From positions 186,001-250,000 of the forward strand of contig NZ_JACOOJ010000001.1 in NCBI RefSeq assembly GCF_014287585.1: a DNA stretch of 64,000 nt, given 5' to 3'. Below, in pieces: positions 42,598 to 52,294 of the stretch. Under the pieces are notes generated by a model, which was not told where the DNA came from, made no database searches, and saw only the letters and a list, made by a program, of their open reading frames with translations. Position numbers and translations under genes: made by a program. Each line of letters starts with the position of its first letter. Positions within the stretch are counted from its first letter, which is position 1. The stretch is from Parabacteroides hominis. GTDB taxonomy: Bacteria; Bacteroidota; Bacteroidia; Bacteroidales; Tannerellaceae.

Positions 42598-43719
42598 TTA
42601 CAAAGTCTCCGGTTCTCTTTTTTTGGCATCGAGCCATTGAGCAGGAGACTGTCCGGTAACTTTTTTAAACGCCAGAAAGAAGGTCGAACGGGAACGGAAC
42701 CCGCAATCTTCATACACGCTATCCACCGTATAACCCGCATTCTCAGGCAAGAGCAGGCGGCGTTTAACCTCTTCCACCCGCATTTCGTTCACCAGTTCGA
42801 AGAAATTGCGTTTCAGGTATCCGTTGATCGAACGGGAAAGCTGTTTCTGCGGGATTCCTGTTTCTTTCGAAAGCAAAGCTAAAGACAGGTCTGTGCGCAG
42901 GAATGCTCCGGTCGTTTCCAGATAGTCTTTCACCCTCAAACTTATCTCTTTCATCTGTGTGTCATCTGGCACGGACGCAGCATTCTCTTTATCCGGGATT
43001 TCGGATATTCCTTGTATATAAGGTACGGCAGGATGGGCAATCGAATTATAGACCAGATAAGCCATCGCTACCACATTCAGTATTTGTATCAGCCAGGCAT
43101 CCGTACGGGGCCAAAGGACATAACAAATCATGACAATCGCAAATAAAACGGCAAACAGCGCCATCAGCGTCGGAATCCACTCCTTTTGCAGGTACTCGGC
43201 GTCCGAAGAGTTCTCCTTTATGTATCGTTTCTTTCTATCGATATAGATAAAAATAGCAATAAAGTAGGCAATCATCTGGATTAAAATAATAACCGTATTA
43301 AAGTCTCCGATCCAGTCATCAGCCCCGGTCGTTTCGTACAATATGTTATCCATACGCTCCGATGCAGGAATGGCCAAAGCGATGATCGCCAGTAAAACGG
43401 CAGGCATGAAATGCAACAATTGGGCCGGCTTAAAACGAAAAGCCGGGTCAAAGTTCCGTTTGGTAAAAAGCCACAACAAGGGCATCAGCATCGTATTGAC
43501 CGAATAGGCTATCGGGAAAAAGAAAAGAGAGGTCTCATACCAGCCCAACATTCGGCTCATCGTATAAATATATACCGAAACGTTCGGCAATACTATAATT
43601 GCCGCCGCATATCCGTTTTCTCCGCGAAACCGTGTAGCGGCTAACAACAACGCTGCCAGCAACAACAAAATGATGATGCAGGAGAAATTGATGGCCAATA
43701 TGAATTCGTGGTAGCTCAT
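42598..43719 (-). CDS. Membrane-bound AraC-family regulator
   Basis: A 373-residue protein with about seven transmembrane helices in the first 230 residues (starting FILAINFSCIIILLLLAALLL) and a C-terminal AraC helix-turn-helix pair (LSLALLSKETGIPQKQLSRSI; VYEDCGFRSRSTFFLAFKKVTGQSP). Such 7TM-AraC proteins probably sense a membrane or periplasmic signal and bind DNA directly. Direct repeats upstream (43857-43969) might be its own binding sites (inference). Confidence 0.88.
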   Translation of the reverse strand: MSYHEFILAINFSCIIILLLLAALLLAATRFRGENGYAAAIIVLPNVSVYIYTMSRMLGWYETSLFFFPIAYSVNTMLMPLLWLFTKRNFDPAFRFKPAQLLHFMPAVLLAIIALAIPASERMDNILYETTGADDWIGDFNTVIILIQMIAYFIAIFIYIDRKKRYIKENSSDAEYLQKEWIPTLMALFAVLFAIVMICYVLWPRTDAWLIQILNVVAMAYLVYNSIAHPAVPYIQGISEIPDKENAASVPDDTQMKEISLRVKDYLETTGAFLRTDLSLALLSKETGIPQKQLSRSINGYLKRNFFELVNEMRVEEVKRRLLLPENAGYTVDSVYEDCGFRSRSTFFLAFKKVTGQSPAQWLDAKKREPETL

Positions 43720-43746
43720 ATCAGTATTATTCTAAATGATTAAACA

Positions 43747-43754
43747 CAAAATTA
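43747..43754 (-). promoter_or_regulatory. Promoter -7 box of the membrane AraC gene
   Basis: TAATTTTG (TAnnTTTG) on the minus strand, 27 bp before the start codon. Confidence 0.5.
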
Positions 43755-43856
43755 ATATTTCCGAGGAGAAAGCCAAAAGATATCAGTTCCCAAAAACATG
43801 TTTGTTAAAATATTACCTGCAAAGACGGCTGGAACTCTATGACAGATTGAAAAACA

Positions 43857-43969
43857 ACTATCATACTATCATGTTTTCTATCTGCAGTTTGAATATCATA
43901 ATATACAGGCATGATAGTTTCCTTTTTAACCATCATGCAACTATCATAAATCAGCTATTTAACCATCAT
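43857..43969. repeat. ACTATCAT/AACCATCAT direct-repeat region
   Basis: ACTATCAT occurs at 43857-43864, 43865-43872 and 43940-43947, its complement ATGATAGT at 43911-43918, and AACCATCAT at 43929-43937 and 43961-43969. The spacing is irregular, unlike the phased palindrome arrays. It lies about 140-250 bp upstream of the membrane AraC gene in a 441-bp gap (43720-44160) that holds no gene. Confidence 0.45.
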
Positions 43970-44116
43970 TTTAGCCGTTTTACCCGAAATAGACGTACTC
44001 CGAAAGTGTTAAAAACGGAATGGTAACTATATTGCTGAAAATAAGCTATATGTTGCGTGTAAAAAAGCTATTGTATTCATGATGGTATGACAGTTGTTTT
44101 CGCAATCAATAATCTA

Positions 44117-44150
44117 TTACTTTTGGCTTGATCCAAAAGTAACGGATAAA
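44117..44150. repeat. Solo hairpin related to the 560-bp inverted-repeat element
   Basis: TTACTTTTGG, CTTGAT loop, CCAAAAGTAA, then CGGATAAA. The same hairpin and CGGATAAA (or its complement) occur at both ends of the element at 16376-16935. It lies 11 bp downstream of the ltaE stop and could also act as a terminator stem. Confidence 0.6.
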
Positions 44151-44160
44151 ACACGAAACC

Positions 44161-45183
44161 TTATGCAAATACAACATCCAACGTCTGTATCATATCATCG
44201 ATATCCGCATCCGTCGTGTCCCAGGAGGTGACCAGGCGAGCTTCGTTGGCCTCTTCATTCCACATATAGAAGAAGTATTTTTCTTGCAACTTCTTTAGCG
44301 GTTCCGTGGGAATGGTAAAGAAGAGCTGGTTGGATTCTATTTTCTGGGTGAAGCGTATCTGCGGATATTTTTTCAAGGCTTCAGCCAGGCGGTACGCGCT
44401 ATTGTTTGCTTTCCGGGCATTTTCCAGCCAAAGGTTGTTTTCCAGATAAGGGATGAACTGGCAGGAAAGATAGCGGAGCTTGGAGGCCAGTTGGGCGGAC
44501 TGCTTTCTGAAATACTGCAAATTTTCTGTTACCTCCGGACGGAAAGAGACGACAGCTTCCCCCATCATCATCCCATTCTTGGTTCCCCCGAAACTGAGGA
44601 TATCCACCCCGGCGTCGACAGTTACCTCCCGCATCGAACAATTCAGGTAAGCACAGGCATTCGCCAGGCGCGCCCCGTCCATATGCAAATACATATTATA
44701 GGAATGCAACAGATCGGCAATCGCCTTGACCTCTTCGATCGTATAAATCGTCCCCAACTCGGAAACTTGTGAAATATAAACAGCTTTCGGTTGCGAATGA
44801 TGGCAGACACCGAAATTATGCAGACGAGGTTTGATCAATTCCGGCGTCAGTTTCCCGTCCGGAGTCGGGATCGTCACGACAGCGCAGCCGGTCATACGGG
44901 CAGGAGCACCACATTCGTCCACATTGATATGAGCCGTTTCAGCACATAAAATACTATTGAACGGACGTGTCACAGCCTGCAAAGCCACAGAGTTCGCACC
45001 CGTTCCGTTAAAAACAAAAAAAGGCGATGCCATTTCGCCAAACACTTCTTTTATTTTCGCAGTAGCTGCCGCTGTCCAGGGATCGTCGCCATATCCTACT
45101 GCATGATTATCGTTCGCCTTTAGCACGGCATCCATCACCAAAGGATGAACACCCGAATTGTTATCACTTGCAAAACTTCTCAT
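44161..45183 (-). CDS. ltaE: Low-specificity L-threonine aldolase
   Basis: A 340-residue PLP enzyme that cleaves threonine or allo-threonine to glycine and acetaldehyde. It has the start SFASDNNSGVHPLV, FNGTGANSVALQA, HMDGARLANA and the Schiff-base Lys202 in SFGGTKNGMM. The length matches family members. It is a single-gene unit directly downstream of the sigma-factor terminator. Confidence 0.92.
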   Translation of the reverse strand: MRSFASDNNSGVHPLVMDAVLKANDNHAVGYGDDPWTAAATAKIKEVFGEMASPFFVFNGTGANSVALQAVTRPFNSILCAETAHINVDECGAPARMTGCAVVTIPTPDGKLTPELIKPRLHNFGVCHHSQPKAVYISQVSELGTIYTIEEVKAIADLLHSYNMYLHMDGARLANACAYLNCSMREVTVDAGVDILSFGGTKNGMMMGEAVVSFRPEVTENLQYFRKQSAQLASKLRYLSCQFIPYLENNLWLENARKANNSAYRLAEALKKYPQIRFTQKIESNQLFFTIPTEPLKKLQEKYFFYMWNEEANEARLVTSWDTTDADIDDMIQTLDVVFA

Positions 45184-45203
45184 TTCCGTTTAAAATTTTG
45201 CGC

Positions 45204-45211
45204 CAAAAGTA
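45204..45211 (-). promoter_or_regulatory. Promoter -7 box of ltaE
   Basis: TACTTTTG on the minus strand, 20 bp before the ATG, directly following the terminator of the upstream gene. Confidence 0.55.
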
Positions 45212-45213
45212 AT

Positions 45214-45256
45214 AAAAATAAACGGGAGCACCTCTTGGATGCCCCCGTTTATTTTT
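45214..45256 (-). terminator. Terminator of the ECF sigma-factor gene
   Basis: Long stem AAAAATAAACGGG / CCCGTTTATTTTT with an AGCACCTCTTGGATGCC-type loop; AT-rich flanks give T-runs on both strands. It starts 26 bp after the sigma-factor stop on the minus strand. Confidence 0.88.
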
Positions 45257-45281
45257 TTACATATTTATTTTAAACTTCACC

Positions 45282-45791
45282 TCAACTCCGATGAAAATCT
45301 TTCAAGACCTTCTGCAATTCCTGACGAGCGAAGAAGATACGACTCTTAACCGTCCCCAAAGGGACACAAAGCTTTTCAGCAATCTCATTGTACTTGTAAC
45401 CACTCAAAAACATGGAGAACGGAACTTTCAGCTCATCATTCAGGCCGTTTATCGCTTTCGTAATTTCTTTGATTTGAAAAGCGCCATCCGGAGAATCAAA
45501 ACCTGAGTCATTCACAACATCTAAATTATATAAGTCGACACCCTGATCAACGACGGTCTGGGTACGAACAATTTTATGGTAATTATTTATGAAGATATTA
45601 CGCATCACGGTCAAGACCCATCCTTTGAAATTGATATTATCTACAAACTTTTCCTGATTGTCTAAAACCTTCAGCGTTGTGTCCTGCATCAAATCCTGGG
45701 CGTCATCACGATTGGCAGTGAGCATTAATGCAAAATTCATCATGTTTTCTTGCATACTCAATAATTTTTTTTGAAATTGCAACGCATTCAT
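45282..45791 (-). CDS. ECF-type RNA polymerase sigma factor
   Basis: A 169-residue sigma-70 family protein with region 2 (LMLTANRDDAQDLMQDTTLKVLDN, FKGWVLTVMRNIFINNYHK) and region 4 (LNDELKVPFSMFLSGYKYNEIAEKLCVPLGTVKSRIFFARQEL). No anti-sigma gene adjoins, so control must be transcriptional or by a distant partner. The regulon is unknown. Confidence 0.92.
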   Translation of the reverse strand: MNALQFQKKLLSMQENMMNFALMLTANRDDAQDLMQDTTLKVLDNQEKFVDNINFKGWVLTVMRNIFINNYHKIVRTQTVVDQGVDLYNLDVVNDSGFDSPDGAFQIKEITKAINGLNDELKVPFSMFLSGYKYNEIAEKLCVPLGTVKSRIFFARQELQKVLKDFHRS

Positions 45792-45856
45792 ATTACTAAC
45801 TTTTTTATAAGGTTTAATACCGGTTTAGTATTATCCTTCAGCATTGAAGGACATTA

Positions 45857-45864
45857 CAAATGTA
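45857..45864 (-). promoter_or_regulatory. Promoter -7 box of the sigma-factor gene
   Basis: TACATTTG on the minus strand, 65 bp before the start codon. Confidence 0.5.
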
Positions 45865-46053
45865 GGAATAATATTTTAATTACAATACGGTTTGATGATT
45901 ATTAATATTAAAAATCGTAACTTAATACATTTATAACAAACCGCATTGAAAATGAGCAGTATTTACAAGTTTTCGAGCAACTAAAATGCAAAATTTACAA
46001 CATGTATGTTACAAATTCGTACAACATGCAAAAGAGATGGAGAATAATATAAA

Positions 46054-47436
46054 ATGAAGAAAAAATTAGGACTTTTTTTAGCTGTCATATTGGTCCAGAT
46101 AGCCCCATTTATATCGGCGGCAGATGCCTCGCACCCGTTAGTATATAAAATCGACATAAAAAAAGAGATCAGCAACACCACACGCCTGTATCTTAGCAAC
46201 GGTTTGGCGGAAGCCAACGCTTTGGGCGCAGATGCCGTCCTGATCCACATGAACACATACGGCGGCCAGGTGGATGCGGCTGACTCGATGCGTACGGCTA
46301 TCTTGTACAGCCCCATCCCCGTCTATGTCTTTATCGACAACAATGCTGCTTCTGCCGGTGCACTCATTTCCATCGCATGCAAGAAAATTTATATGCGGAA
46401 AGGCGCTAACATAGGGGCTGCCACCGTCGTGAACCAAACAGGGGCGTCAATGCCGGACAAATACCAGTCTTATATGCGCTCCATGATGCGTTCGACAGCC
46501 GAGGCACACGGGCAGGACACAATCGTACAAAAAAACGACACCTTGTACAAATGGAAACGAGATCCGTTGATTGCCGAAGCGATGGTAGACGAGCGGGTTG
46601 TCATTCCGAACCTGACAGATACCGGAAAAGTCCTTACCTTCACAGCACAGGAGGCGCAAAAGTGGGGGTATTGCGACGGTATAGCGGAAAATCCGGATGA
46701 AGTAATCACACAATATTTGGGATATAAAGATTACGAAATGAAAAGTTATACACCCAGTTGGCAGGATGATTTAAAAGGATTTTTGATGAACCCTATTTTT
46801 CAGTCTATCCTGATCATTATTATCATCGGCGGCATTTACTTTGAAATGCAAACGCCAGGATTGGGCTTTCCTTCTGCGGCCGCACTATTGGCGGCAATCC
46901 TCTACTTTGCGCCGCTCTATATAGACGGGCTGGCGGCAAACTGGGAAATCCTGATCTTCATCATCGGCATTCTTTTGCTCGCGGTGGAAATCTTTATCAT
47001 TCCGGGATTCGGGGTTGCCGGAATAAGCGGCATCGTATTGGTTATCGGCGGCCTGGTCATGGGCTTGCTGAATAATGATAATTTCGATTTCGAAGGAGTC
47101 AGCGGAAAAGAGATCGGGGAAGCGACATTGACGGTCCTGATCGGATTAGTGGCCGGCTTCGGCTTGATGATCTGGCTGTCCAATAAGATCGGACACCGGG
47201 GAATGTTCCGGAAAGTCGCGCTGAATACGGATTTGAAAGACGCGATATCATCCCCTGACTTATCTTCGCTGATCGGGAAAGAGGGAGTAGCCGCCACCGT
47301 ATTGCGTCCTTCCGGTAAAGTATCGGTCGACGGAGAATATTATGACGGGGTTTCCGAATCGGGCTTTATAGAGAAGGGGGGCAGGGTCAAGGTGGTCCGC
47401 TTCGAGAATGCACAAGTGTATGTAGAAAACCTTTGA
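46054..47436 (+). CDS. NfeD-family membrane protein with ClpP-like protease domain
   Basis: A 460-residue long-form NfeD protein. Signal peptide (LGLFLAVILVQIAPFISA), a ClpP/SppA-type serine protease domain (residues about 28-220) with the probable nucleophile Ser100 in DNNAASAGALIS, four or five transmembrane helices (about 247-375), and a C-terminal OB-fold (LIGKEGVAATVLRPSGKVSVDGEYYDG). Such proteins usually pair with a stomatin/flotillin partner; none is seen nearby. It converges on the AlbA_2 gene with 7 bp between them. Confidence 0.92.
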   Translation: MKKKLGLFLAVILVQIAPFISAADASHPLVYKIDIKKEISNTTRLYLSNGLAEANALGADAVLIHMNTYGGQVDAADSMRTAILYSPIPVYVFIDNNAASAGALISIACKKIYMRKGANIGAATVVNQTGASMPDKYQSYMRSMMRSTAEAHGQDTIVQKNDTLYKWKRDPLIAEAMVDERVVIPNLTDTGKVLTFTAQEAQKWGYCDGIAENPDEVITQYLGYKDYEMKSYTPSWQDDLKGFLMNPIFQSILIIIIIGGIYFEMQTPGLGFPSAAALLAAILYFAPLYIDGLAANWEILIFIIGILLLAVEIFIIPGFGVAGISGIVLVIGGLVMGLLNNDNFDFEGVSGKEIGEATLTVLIGLVAGFGLMIWLSNKIGHRGMFRKVALNTDLKDAISSPDLSSLIGKEGVAATVLRPSGKVSVDGEYYDGVSESGFIEKGGRVKVVRFENAQVYVENL

Positions 47437-47443
47437 CACACCG

Positions 47444-48082
47444 CTACGCAGGGACGCGTTGATATAAGATGTGCTTGTCGATTACGATATATTGCAGGGC
47501 GTTCATGGCCAGGAGGTCACTTAGGATGTTCTTCGCGGTATAATAATTGATCCGCCCGATCCGGCAAAACTGACTGATATTGATATAAGGATGATCATCC
47601 AGATAAGCAAACAAACGTTCTACGGGTTTGCTTATCTTCAATAAAGTCCCGTCCGGTTTATGTTTTTTCTGCCAGGCAAGCACCAGCACTTCATTTGCCA
47701 ATATATTTTCATCGGCGACCCTTATATAGGCTTTAAACTTATCATCCTTATCGGGAGCGGTATGCGGTTTATCCGGGCTGGGAGCGATATACACCTCGAG
47801 AACCGTCTTGCCGTTCACCTCCCAACGCGTCGCCTCAAAGGGGACTTCGGGGCGGGTGTACATCATGGAGGCTGCTTCAATCATATAATATTCTTCTTCG
47901 CTACGGACACCGGAGATATTCCCGTTATCTTTCACACCGATCAAGAGGCGTCCGCCGTCAGTATTGGCAAAAGCACTCAGCGTACGCGCAATCTTCTTGC
48001 TGTCGCTCACTTCGAACTTAAAATCGAGTTGTTGGTGTTCCCCTTGCTCTATCAACGCTTCTATCGGATGTATCTTCTTCAT
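47444..48082 (-). CDS. AlbA_2 (Schlafen-like) ATP-binding-type protein
   Basis: A 212-residue protein. Residues about 10-130 form an AlbA_2 domain (EHQQLDFKFEVSDSKKIARTLSAFANTDGGRLLIGVKDNG), often annotated as putative DNA-binding or Schlafen-like. The C-terminal part (PVERLFAYLDDHPYINISQFCRIGRINYYTAKNILSDLL) looks like a winged helix. It was probably transcribed from the short gap it shares with the antiporter gene. Function unknown. Confidence 0.85.
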   Translation of the reverse strand: MKKIHPIEALIEQGEHQQLDFKFEVSDSKKIARTLSAFANTDGGRLLIGVKDNGNISGVRSEEEYYMIEAASMMYTRPEVPFEATRWEVNGKTVLEVYIAPSPDKPHTAPDKDDKFKAYIRVADENILANEVLVLAWQKKHKPDGTLLKISKPVERLFAYLDDHPYINISQFCRIGRINYYTAKNILSDLLAMNALQYIVIDKHILYQRVPA

Positions 48083-48122
48083 TTTGGCAATTTTTTAGAC
48101 GGACAAAATTAAAATAAATACA

Positions 48123-48130
48123 TAACTTTG
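48123..48130 (+). promoter_or_regulatory. Promoter -7 box of the antiporter-kdsB unit
   Basis: TAACTTTG, 22 bp before the antiporter ATG at 48153. Confidence 0.6.
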
Positions 48131-48152
48131 CCAACGGAAAAACAACGAAAGC

Positions 48153-50420
48153 ATGTCTCAAATACCATCTCTTATATCGGATCTTGCTGTCATACTGATT
48201 TCAGCGGGATTGGTTACCTTGCTTTTCAAAAGGTTAAAGCAACCGGTCGTACTCGGATATATCGTAGCCGGAATTCTTGCCGGTCCGTCCATCACGCAAA
48301 TACCGACAGTCACGGACATAGAAAGCATCCGTATCTGGGCGGATATAGGCGTGATCTTCCTCCTGTTCGCTTTAGGGCTCGACTTTAGTTTCAAAAAGCT
48401 GATGAAAGTCGGCGGAACTGCTGTGATCGGAGCTATCACCATCGTGATAGGCATGATGACGCTCGGCTATACCACCGGATTGTCTTTAGGCTGGGGACAT
48501 ATGAACAGCCTTTTCCTCGGAGGAATGCTTTCCATGTCGTCTACAACCATTATTTTCAAAGCGTTCGACGATATGGGACTGCGCAACCAGCGGTTTGCGG
48601 GAGTGGTTTTCGGAATCCTTGTTGTCGAAGACCTGTTTGCCGTTTTACTGATGGTTTTGCTTTCCACGCTGGCTGTCAGCAAGCATGTGGAAGGGATGGA
48701 ACTGCTCAACAGCGTGGTCAAGTTAGGCGTATTCCTGCTATTTTGTTTCGTTATCGGCATCTACCTGATTCCGTCTTTCCTGAAGAAAGCGAAGACCTTC
48801 CTCAACGACGAGACCTTGCTGATCGTCAGCCTGGGACTATGCTTGGGAATGGTTATGATTGCGACGAAAGCCGGATTTTCTTCTGCACTGGGAGCCTTCG
48901 TCATGGGTTCAATCCTCGCCGAAACCATCGACGCAGAACATATCGAGCACCTCATAAAGCCGGTAAAAGACCTTTTCGGAGCGATCTTCTTTGTTTCTGT
49001 CGGAATGCTGATCGATCCGGCCTTGCTGTGGCAATACAAAACTCCGATCCTGATCCTGACATTAGTCGTTATGATCGGGCAAATACTTTTTGCCGGTTTC
49101 GGAGTGCTTCTATCCGGCCAGCCGCTTAAAATAGCGATACAATCGGGTTTCTCACTTGCGCAGATCGGTGAATTCGCTTTTATCATCGCCGCCTTAGGGC
49201 TGTCTTTAGGCGTAACCGATAATTTCCTCTATCCGATTGTTGTGGCGGTCTCAGTAATTACGACTTTCTTCACGCCTTACATGATCCGCGTCGCAGAACC
49301 GGCTTACCGGGTAATAGACAAGCTCATACCGAAATCATGGATGAAGTTTCTGGAGCGATATTCTTCGGGTTCAAATACGATTCATCAGAAAAGCGCCTGG
49401 AACAAACTGCTGAAGGCATTGACCCGCATTGTCGGCACTTACACAGCCGTCACGCTGGTCCTGATTTTCATCTGGCTTCAGTTTGTCGCTCCTTTCATCA
49501 TGAAAGAGATCACCGGCATACGGGGAGCGATTATCTCCCTCTTCCTGATCCTGCTATTGATCGCTCCGATGTTGCGCGCGATCATGATGAAGAAGAATCA
49601 TTCGGCAGAATTCCAGCAATTATGGCTGGATAGCAAATACAACCGGGGACCGTTGGTTTCATTGATTATTTTACGTATTATATTATGTATAGGGCTGGTC
49701 ATGTTGCCCGTCGCCCGTTTGCTGAATGCCGCAGTCGGCATCGTGCTGGCAATCGCTGCGACCGTCATAGTTATTGTCATTTTATCTAAACGCCTGAAAA
49801 GGCAATCGATCCTGATGGAACGGCATTTCTTCAGCAACCTGTCCGCCCGCGAACTGGAAAACGAACGGAAAGCCCCGATCAAGCAACGGTTTGCCAATCA
49901 CCTGTTGGAACGCGATCTTCACTTGGCAGACTTCGAAGTGAAGCAGAACTCTCCCAGCATGGGGAAAACCTTGAAAGAACTCAACTTCCGCCAGAAGTGC
50001 AATGTCAACATCGTGACAATTATCCGGGGAGAACAGCGGATTAATATACCGGGAGGAGAAGAACGCCTCTATCCATTTGACAAATTGGTAGTGGTCGGTG
50101 CAGATGACGATCTCGAACATTTCCGCCAATATCTGGTAGAACGGTATAAAAAAGCCCAGAGCAAGAAGGAACAGACGACTCATGAAGTCAATATGGAACA
50201 ATTTACCATTGCCGAAGGCTCGCACCTGATCGGGCGTACAATCCTGGAATCCGGCATACGGGACAAGTCGGCCTGCCTGGTCATCGGTATCGAACGAGGT
50301 GAAACTTCCATTAAAAACCCGGCTCCATCAACCGTTTTCCAGGAAGGGGATATTGTATGGATTGTCGGAGAGCACGAGAAGGTTCTCCGGTTGAGCGAAG
50401 GGAAAACAGTCAATAACTGA
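48153..50420 (+). CDS. CPA2-family cation:proton antiporter (KefB-like) with TrkA-C domains
   Basis: A 755-residue membrane protein. The first 390 residues form the Na/H exchanger fold of about 12 helices (GYIVAGILAGPSITQIP, DIGVIFLLFALGLDFSFKK, SSTTIIFKAFDDMG). Extra transmembrane helices follow (about 425-545). The C-terminus has two TrkA-C-like regulatory domains (about 590-665 and 675-750), and no NAD-binding TrkA-N domain was seen between. The family moves K+ or Na+ against protons. kdsB follows 33 bp downstream. Confidence 0.9.
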   Translation: MSQIPSLISDLAVILISAGLVTLLFKRLKQPVVLGYIVAGILAGPSITQIPTVTDIESIRIWADIGVIFLLFALGLDFSFKKLMKVGGTAVIGAITIVIGMMTLGYTTGLSLGWGHMNSLFLGGMLSMSSTTIIFKAFDDMGLRNQRFAGVVFGILVVEDLFAVLLMVLLSTLAVSKHVEGMELLNSVVKLGVFLLFCFVIGIYLIPSFLKKAKTFLNDETLLIVSLGLCLGMVMIATKAGFSSALGAFVMGSILAETIDAEHIEHLIKPVKDLFGAIFFVSVGMLIDPALLWQYKTPILILTLVVMIGQILFAGFGVLLSGQPLKIAIQSGFSLAQIGEFAFIIAALGLSLGVTDNFLYPIVVAVSVITTFFTPYMIRVAEPAYRVIDKLIPKSWMKFLERYSSGSNTIHQKSAWNKLLKALTRIVGTYTAVTLVLIFIWLQFVAPFIMKEITGIRGAIISLFLILLLIAPMLRAIMMKKNHSAEFQQLWLDSKYNRGPLVSLIILRIILCIGLVMLPVARLLNAAVGIVLAIAATVIVIVILSKRLKRQSILMERHFFSNLSARELENERKAPIKQRFANHLLERDLHLADFEVKQNSPSMGKTLKELNFRQKCNVNIVTIIRGEQRINIPGGEERLYPFDKLVVVGADDDLEHFRQYLVERYKKAQSKKEQTTHEVNMEQFTIAEGSHLIGRTILESGIRDKSACLVIGIERGETSIKNPAPSTVFQEGDIVWIVGEHEKVLRLSEGKTVNN

Positions 50421-50453
50421 CAATCAGAAATCATAAATTATAATTCATAAATC

Positions 50454-51218
50454 ATGAAGTTTATAGGAATAATTCCGGCACGCTACGCCTCTACCCGCTT
50501 CCCAGGGAAACCGCTTGCCGACATGGCCGGGAAACCGATGATCCAACGAGTGTACGAACAAGTGCAGGATGTGCTCGACGCAGTTTGCGTAGCGACAGAC
50601 GACAGCCGCATAGAAGCGGCTGTCCGGGCTTTCGGCGGGAATGTCGTCATGACCTCCGACCAACACAAAAGCGGCACAGACCGTTGTTATGAAGCGTACT
50701 GTAAAATAGGAAACGGATACGACACAGTTGTCAACATACAAGGTGACGAACCTTTCATCCAGCCGGAACAGATCGAAATATTAAAGTCCTGTTTCATTGA
50801 TGACAGCATACAAATCGCCACCCTGGTCAAACCATTCCGCCCGGATGATGACTTTGAAACGACTTTGTTTAATGCCAATTCTCCGAAAGTGGTTCTGAAC
50901 AAAAATAACGAAGCCATGTACTTCAGCCGTTCGATCATTCCTTATCTGAGAGGCAAACAATACACCGAATGGCTTCCGAACCACACGTATTACAAGCATA
51001 TCGGACTATACGCTTACCGCGCCGCCATCTTAAAAGAGATCACGCAGCTGCCCCAGTCTCCTCTGGAACTGGCCGAAAGCCTGGAACAACTTCGCTGGCT
51101 GGAGAACGGCTACAAGATCAAAGTCGGGATCACCCGACAAGAAACGATCGGCATCGATACGCCGGAAGATATGGAAAAAGCCTTAGTCTTCCTTAGAAAT
51201 CAGCAATCAGGAAAATAA
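50454..51218 (+). CDS. kdsB: 3-deoxy-manno-octulosonate cytidylyltransferase
   Basis: A 254-residue enzyme that activates KDO with CTP to CMP-KDO for lipopolysaccharide core synthesis. Motifs: [23 protein letters not shown] (nucleotide-binding start), [17 protein letters not shown] and [11 protein letters not shown]. It probably shares the antiporter transcript. Its last 26 bp overlap the 3' end of the convergent DUF6057 gene. Confidence 0.95.
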   Translation: MKFIGIIPARYASTRFPGKPLADMAGKPMIQRVYEQVQDVLDAVCVATDDSRIEAAVRAFGGNVVMTSDQHKSGTDRCYEAYCKIGNGYDTVVNIQGDEPFIQPEQIEILKSCFIDDSIQIATLVKPFRPDDDFETTLFNANSPKVVLNKNNEAMYFSRSIIPYLRGKQYTEWLPNHTYYKHIGLYAYRAAILKEITQLPQSPLELAESLEQLRWLENGYKIKVGITRQETIGIDTPEDMEKALVFLRNQQSGK

Positions 51219-52020
51219 AAATTCCCAGCAGTGCCAACAATATACAAACCGTGACAATAACGGGCAAGACGCGGATCGGCATATCCCGGAACTTCCTTAT
51301 CTGCAAAAACAGAAGACTGAAGCAAAACAGAAGCGGTGGAAAGAAAGACGGCAATCCGTTATGCGGATATAAATAAGCCTGCTCTTGTGTCAGTGAATAA
51401 AAATGCATCATCCAAACCGGCATAAAAACACCTGTCACCAAGAGCAGGCCCCAATACAACCAACGCTTAGGTTCTTTGCCCGTCTCATAAAAAAGGATCA
51501 ACAGCACAAAGAAATTAAGCCGGTTGCCTGCGAGAAAATAGATAAGCGGCAATGCCAACAACCCGGTCAGCACGCTCAACCATTTATTCTTAATGCAAGT
51601 ATATCCCAAAAAGAGGGAAAGAGCGATTATCGTCGCCAGAATAGAACGCAACAGGTAAGTCGGATAGCAATACCCTCCCCATTCCAGCATAACCGGAAGA
51701 AAAGCATACAACGACGCCATCCCGCCGACATTGAAACGCTTCAGAACCAAAGTCAGAAGCCACCATTCGAAAAGTAAAATCAAAGTGATCAGGAAAGGTG
51801 CGCCGGACGGCCCGCCAAAAGCCATCAGTACATTTCCACTGTAACAAACCAGCCATGCCGGCTTAGTCAGATAAGAAACAAAAGACCCTAACGTGAACAA
51901 TCCTTCAGCTTGTTCTTTCTGAAAAAAGCCAGAAGGATACACAAACCTGAAAAAAGCAAAGCACATCAAGCCGAATATAACAGCAGCGACGCTTTGCAAA
52001 AGAACTTCTCTTTTTGCCAT
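51193..52020 (-). CDS. DUF6057-type multi-pass membrane protein
   Basis: A 275-residue protein with about eight hydrophobic helices, including [54 protein letters not shown] and [21 protein letters not shown]. The region [17 protein letters not shown] resembles DUF6057 proteins of Bacteroidia. Function unknown. It stands alone upstream of the yidC terminator and overlaps kdsB tail to tail. Confidence 0.75.
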   Translation of the reverse strand: MAKREVLLQSVAAVIFGLMCFAFFRFVYPSGFFQKEQAEGLFTLGSFVSYLTKPAWLVCYSGNVLMAFGGPSGAPFLITLILLFEWWLLTLVLKRFNVGGMASLYAFLPVMLEWGGYCYPTYLLRSILATIIALSLFLGYTCIKNKWLSVLTGLLALPLIYFLAGNRLNFFVLLILFYETGKEPKRWLYWGLLLVTGVFMPVWMMHFYSLTQEQAYLYPHNGLPSFFPPLLFCFSLLFLQIRKFRDMPIRVLPVIVTVCILLALLGIFIFLIADF

Positions 52021-52221
52021 CCGTGATAAATTTATACCCTATAACAATCCTAAACACTCCACAATGAAGCGATCTATGTAAGTTCCTGTCATCAATAGGT
52101 TCGTCAACTCGCTGCTTACCGATAGATGGTCACAAATGTACAAACATTCTGTAATAAACAATCCCGTAATCCGATTTTTTTTTAATTCCAAGCGTCGAAA
52201 ATCAAGCTTTACACAAACAAC

Positions 52222-52262
52222 AAAAAAACAGGCAAAGAACTCGAATCCGTTCCTTGCCTGTT
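52222..52262 (-). terminator. Terminator of pyrG-yidC
   Basis: On the minus strand, stem AACAGGCAAGGAAC / GTTCTTTGCCTGTT around GGATTCGA, followed by a T-run. It starts 32 bp after the yidC stop. Confidence 0.92.
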
Positions 52263-52294
52263 ATCTCTATGGCAAACTGCTCCGAAAAGCAATC

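Noticed and set aside
43857..43969. A fifth phased palindrome array
   Set aside because: The ACTATCAT motifs are mostly direct repeats with irregular spacing (8, 46, 29 bp) and do not form evenly spaced palindromes.
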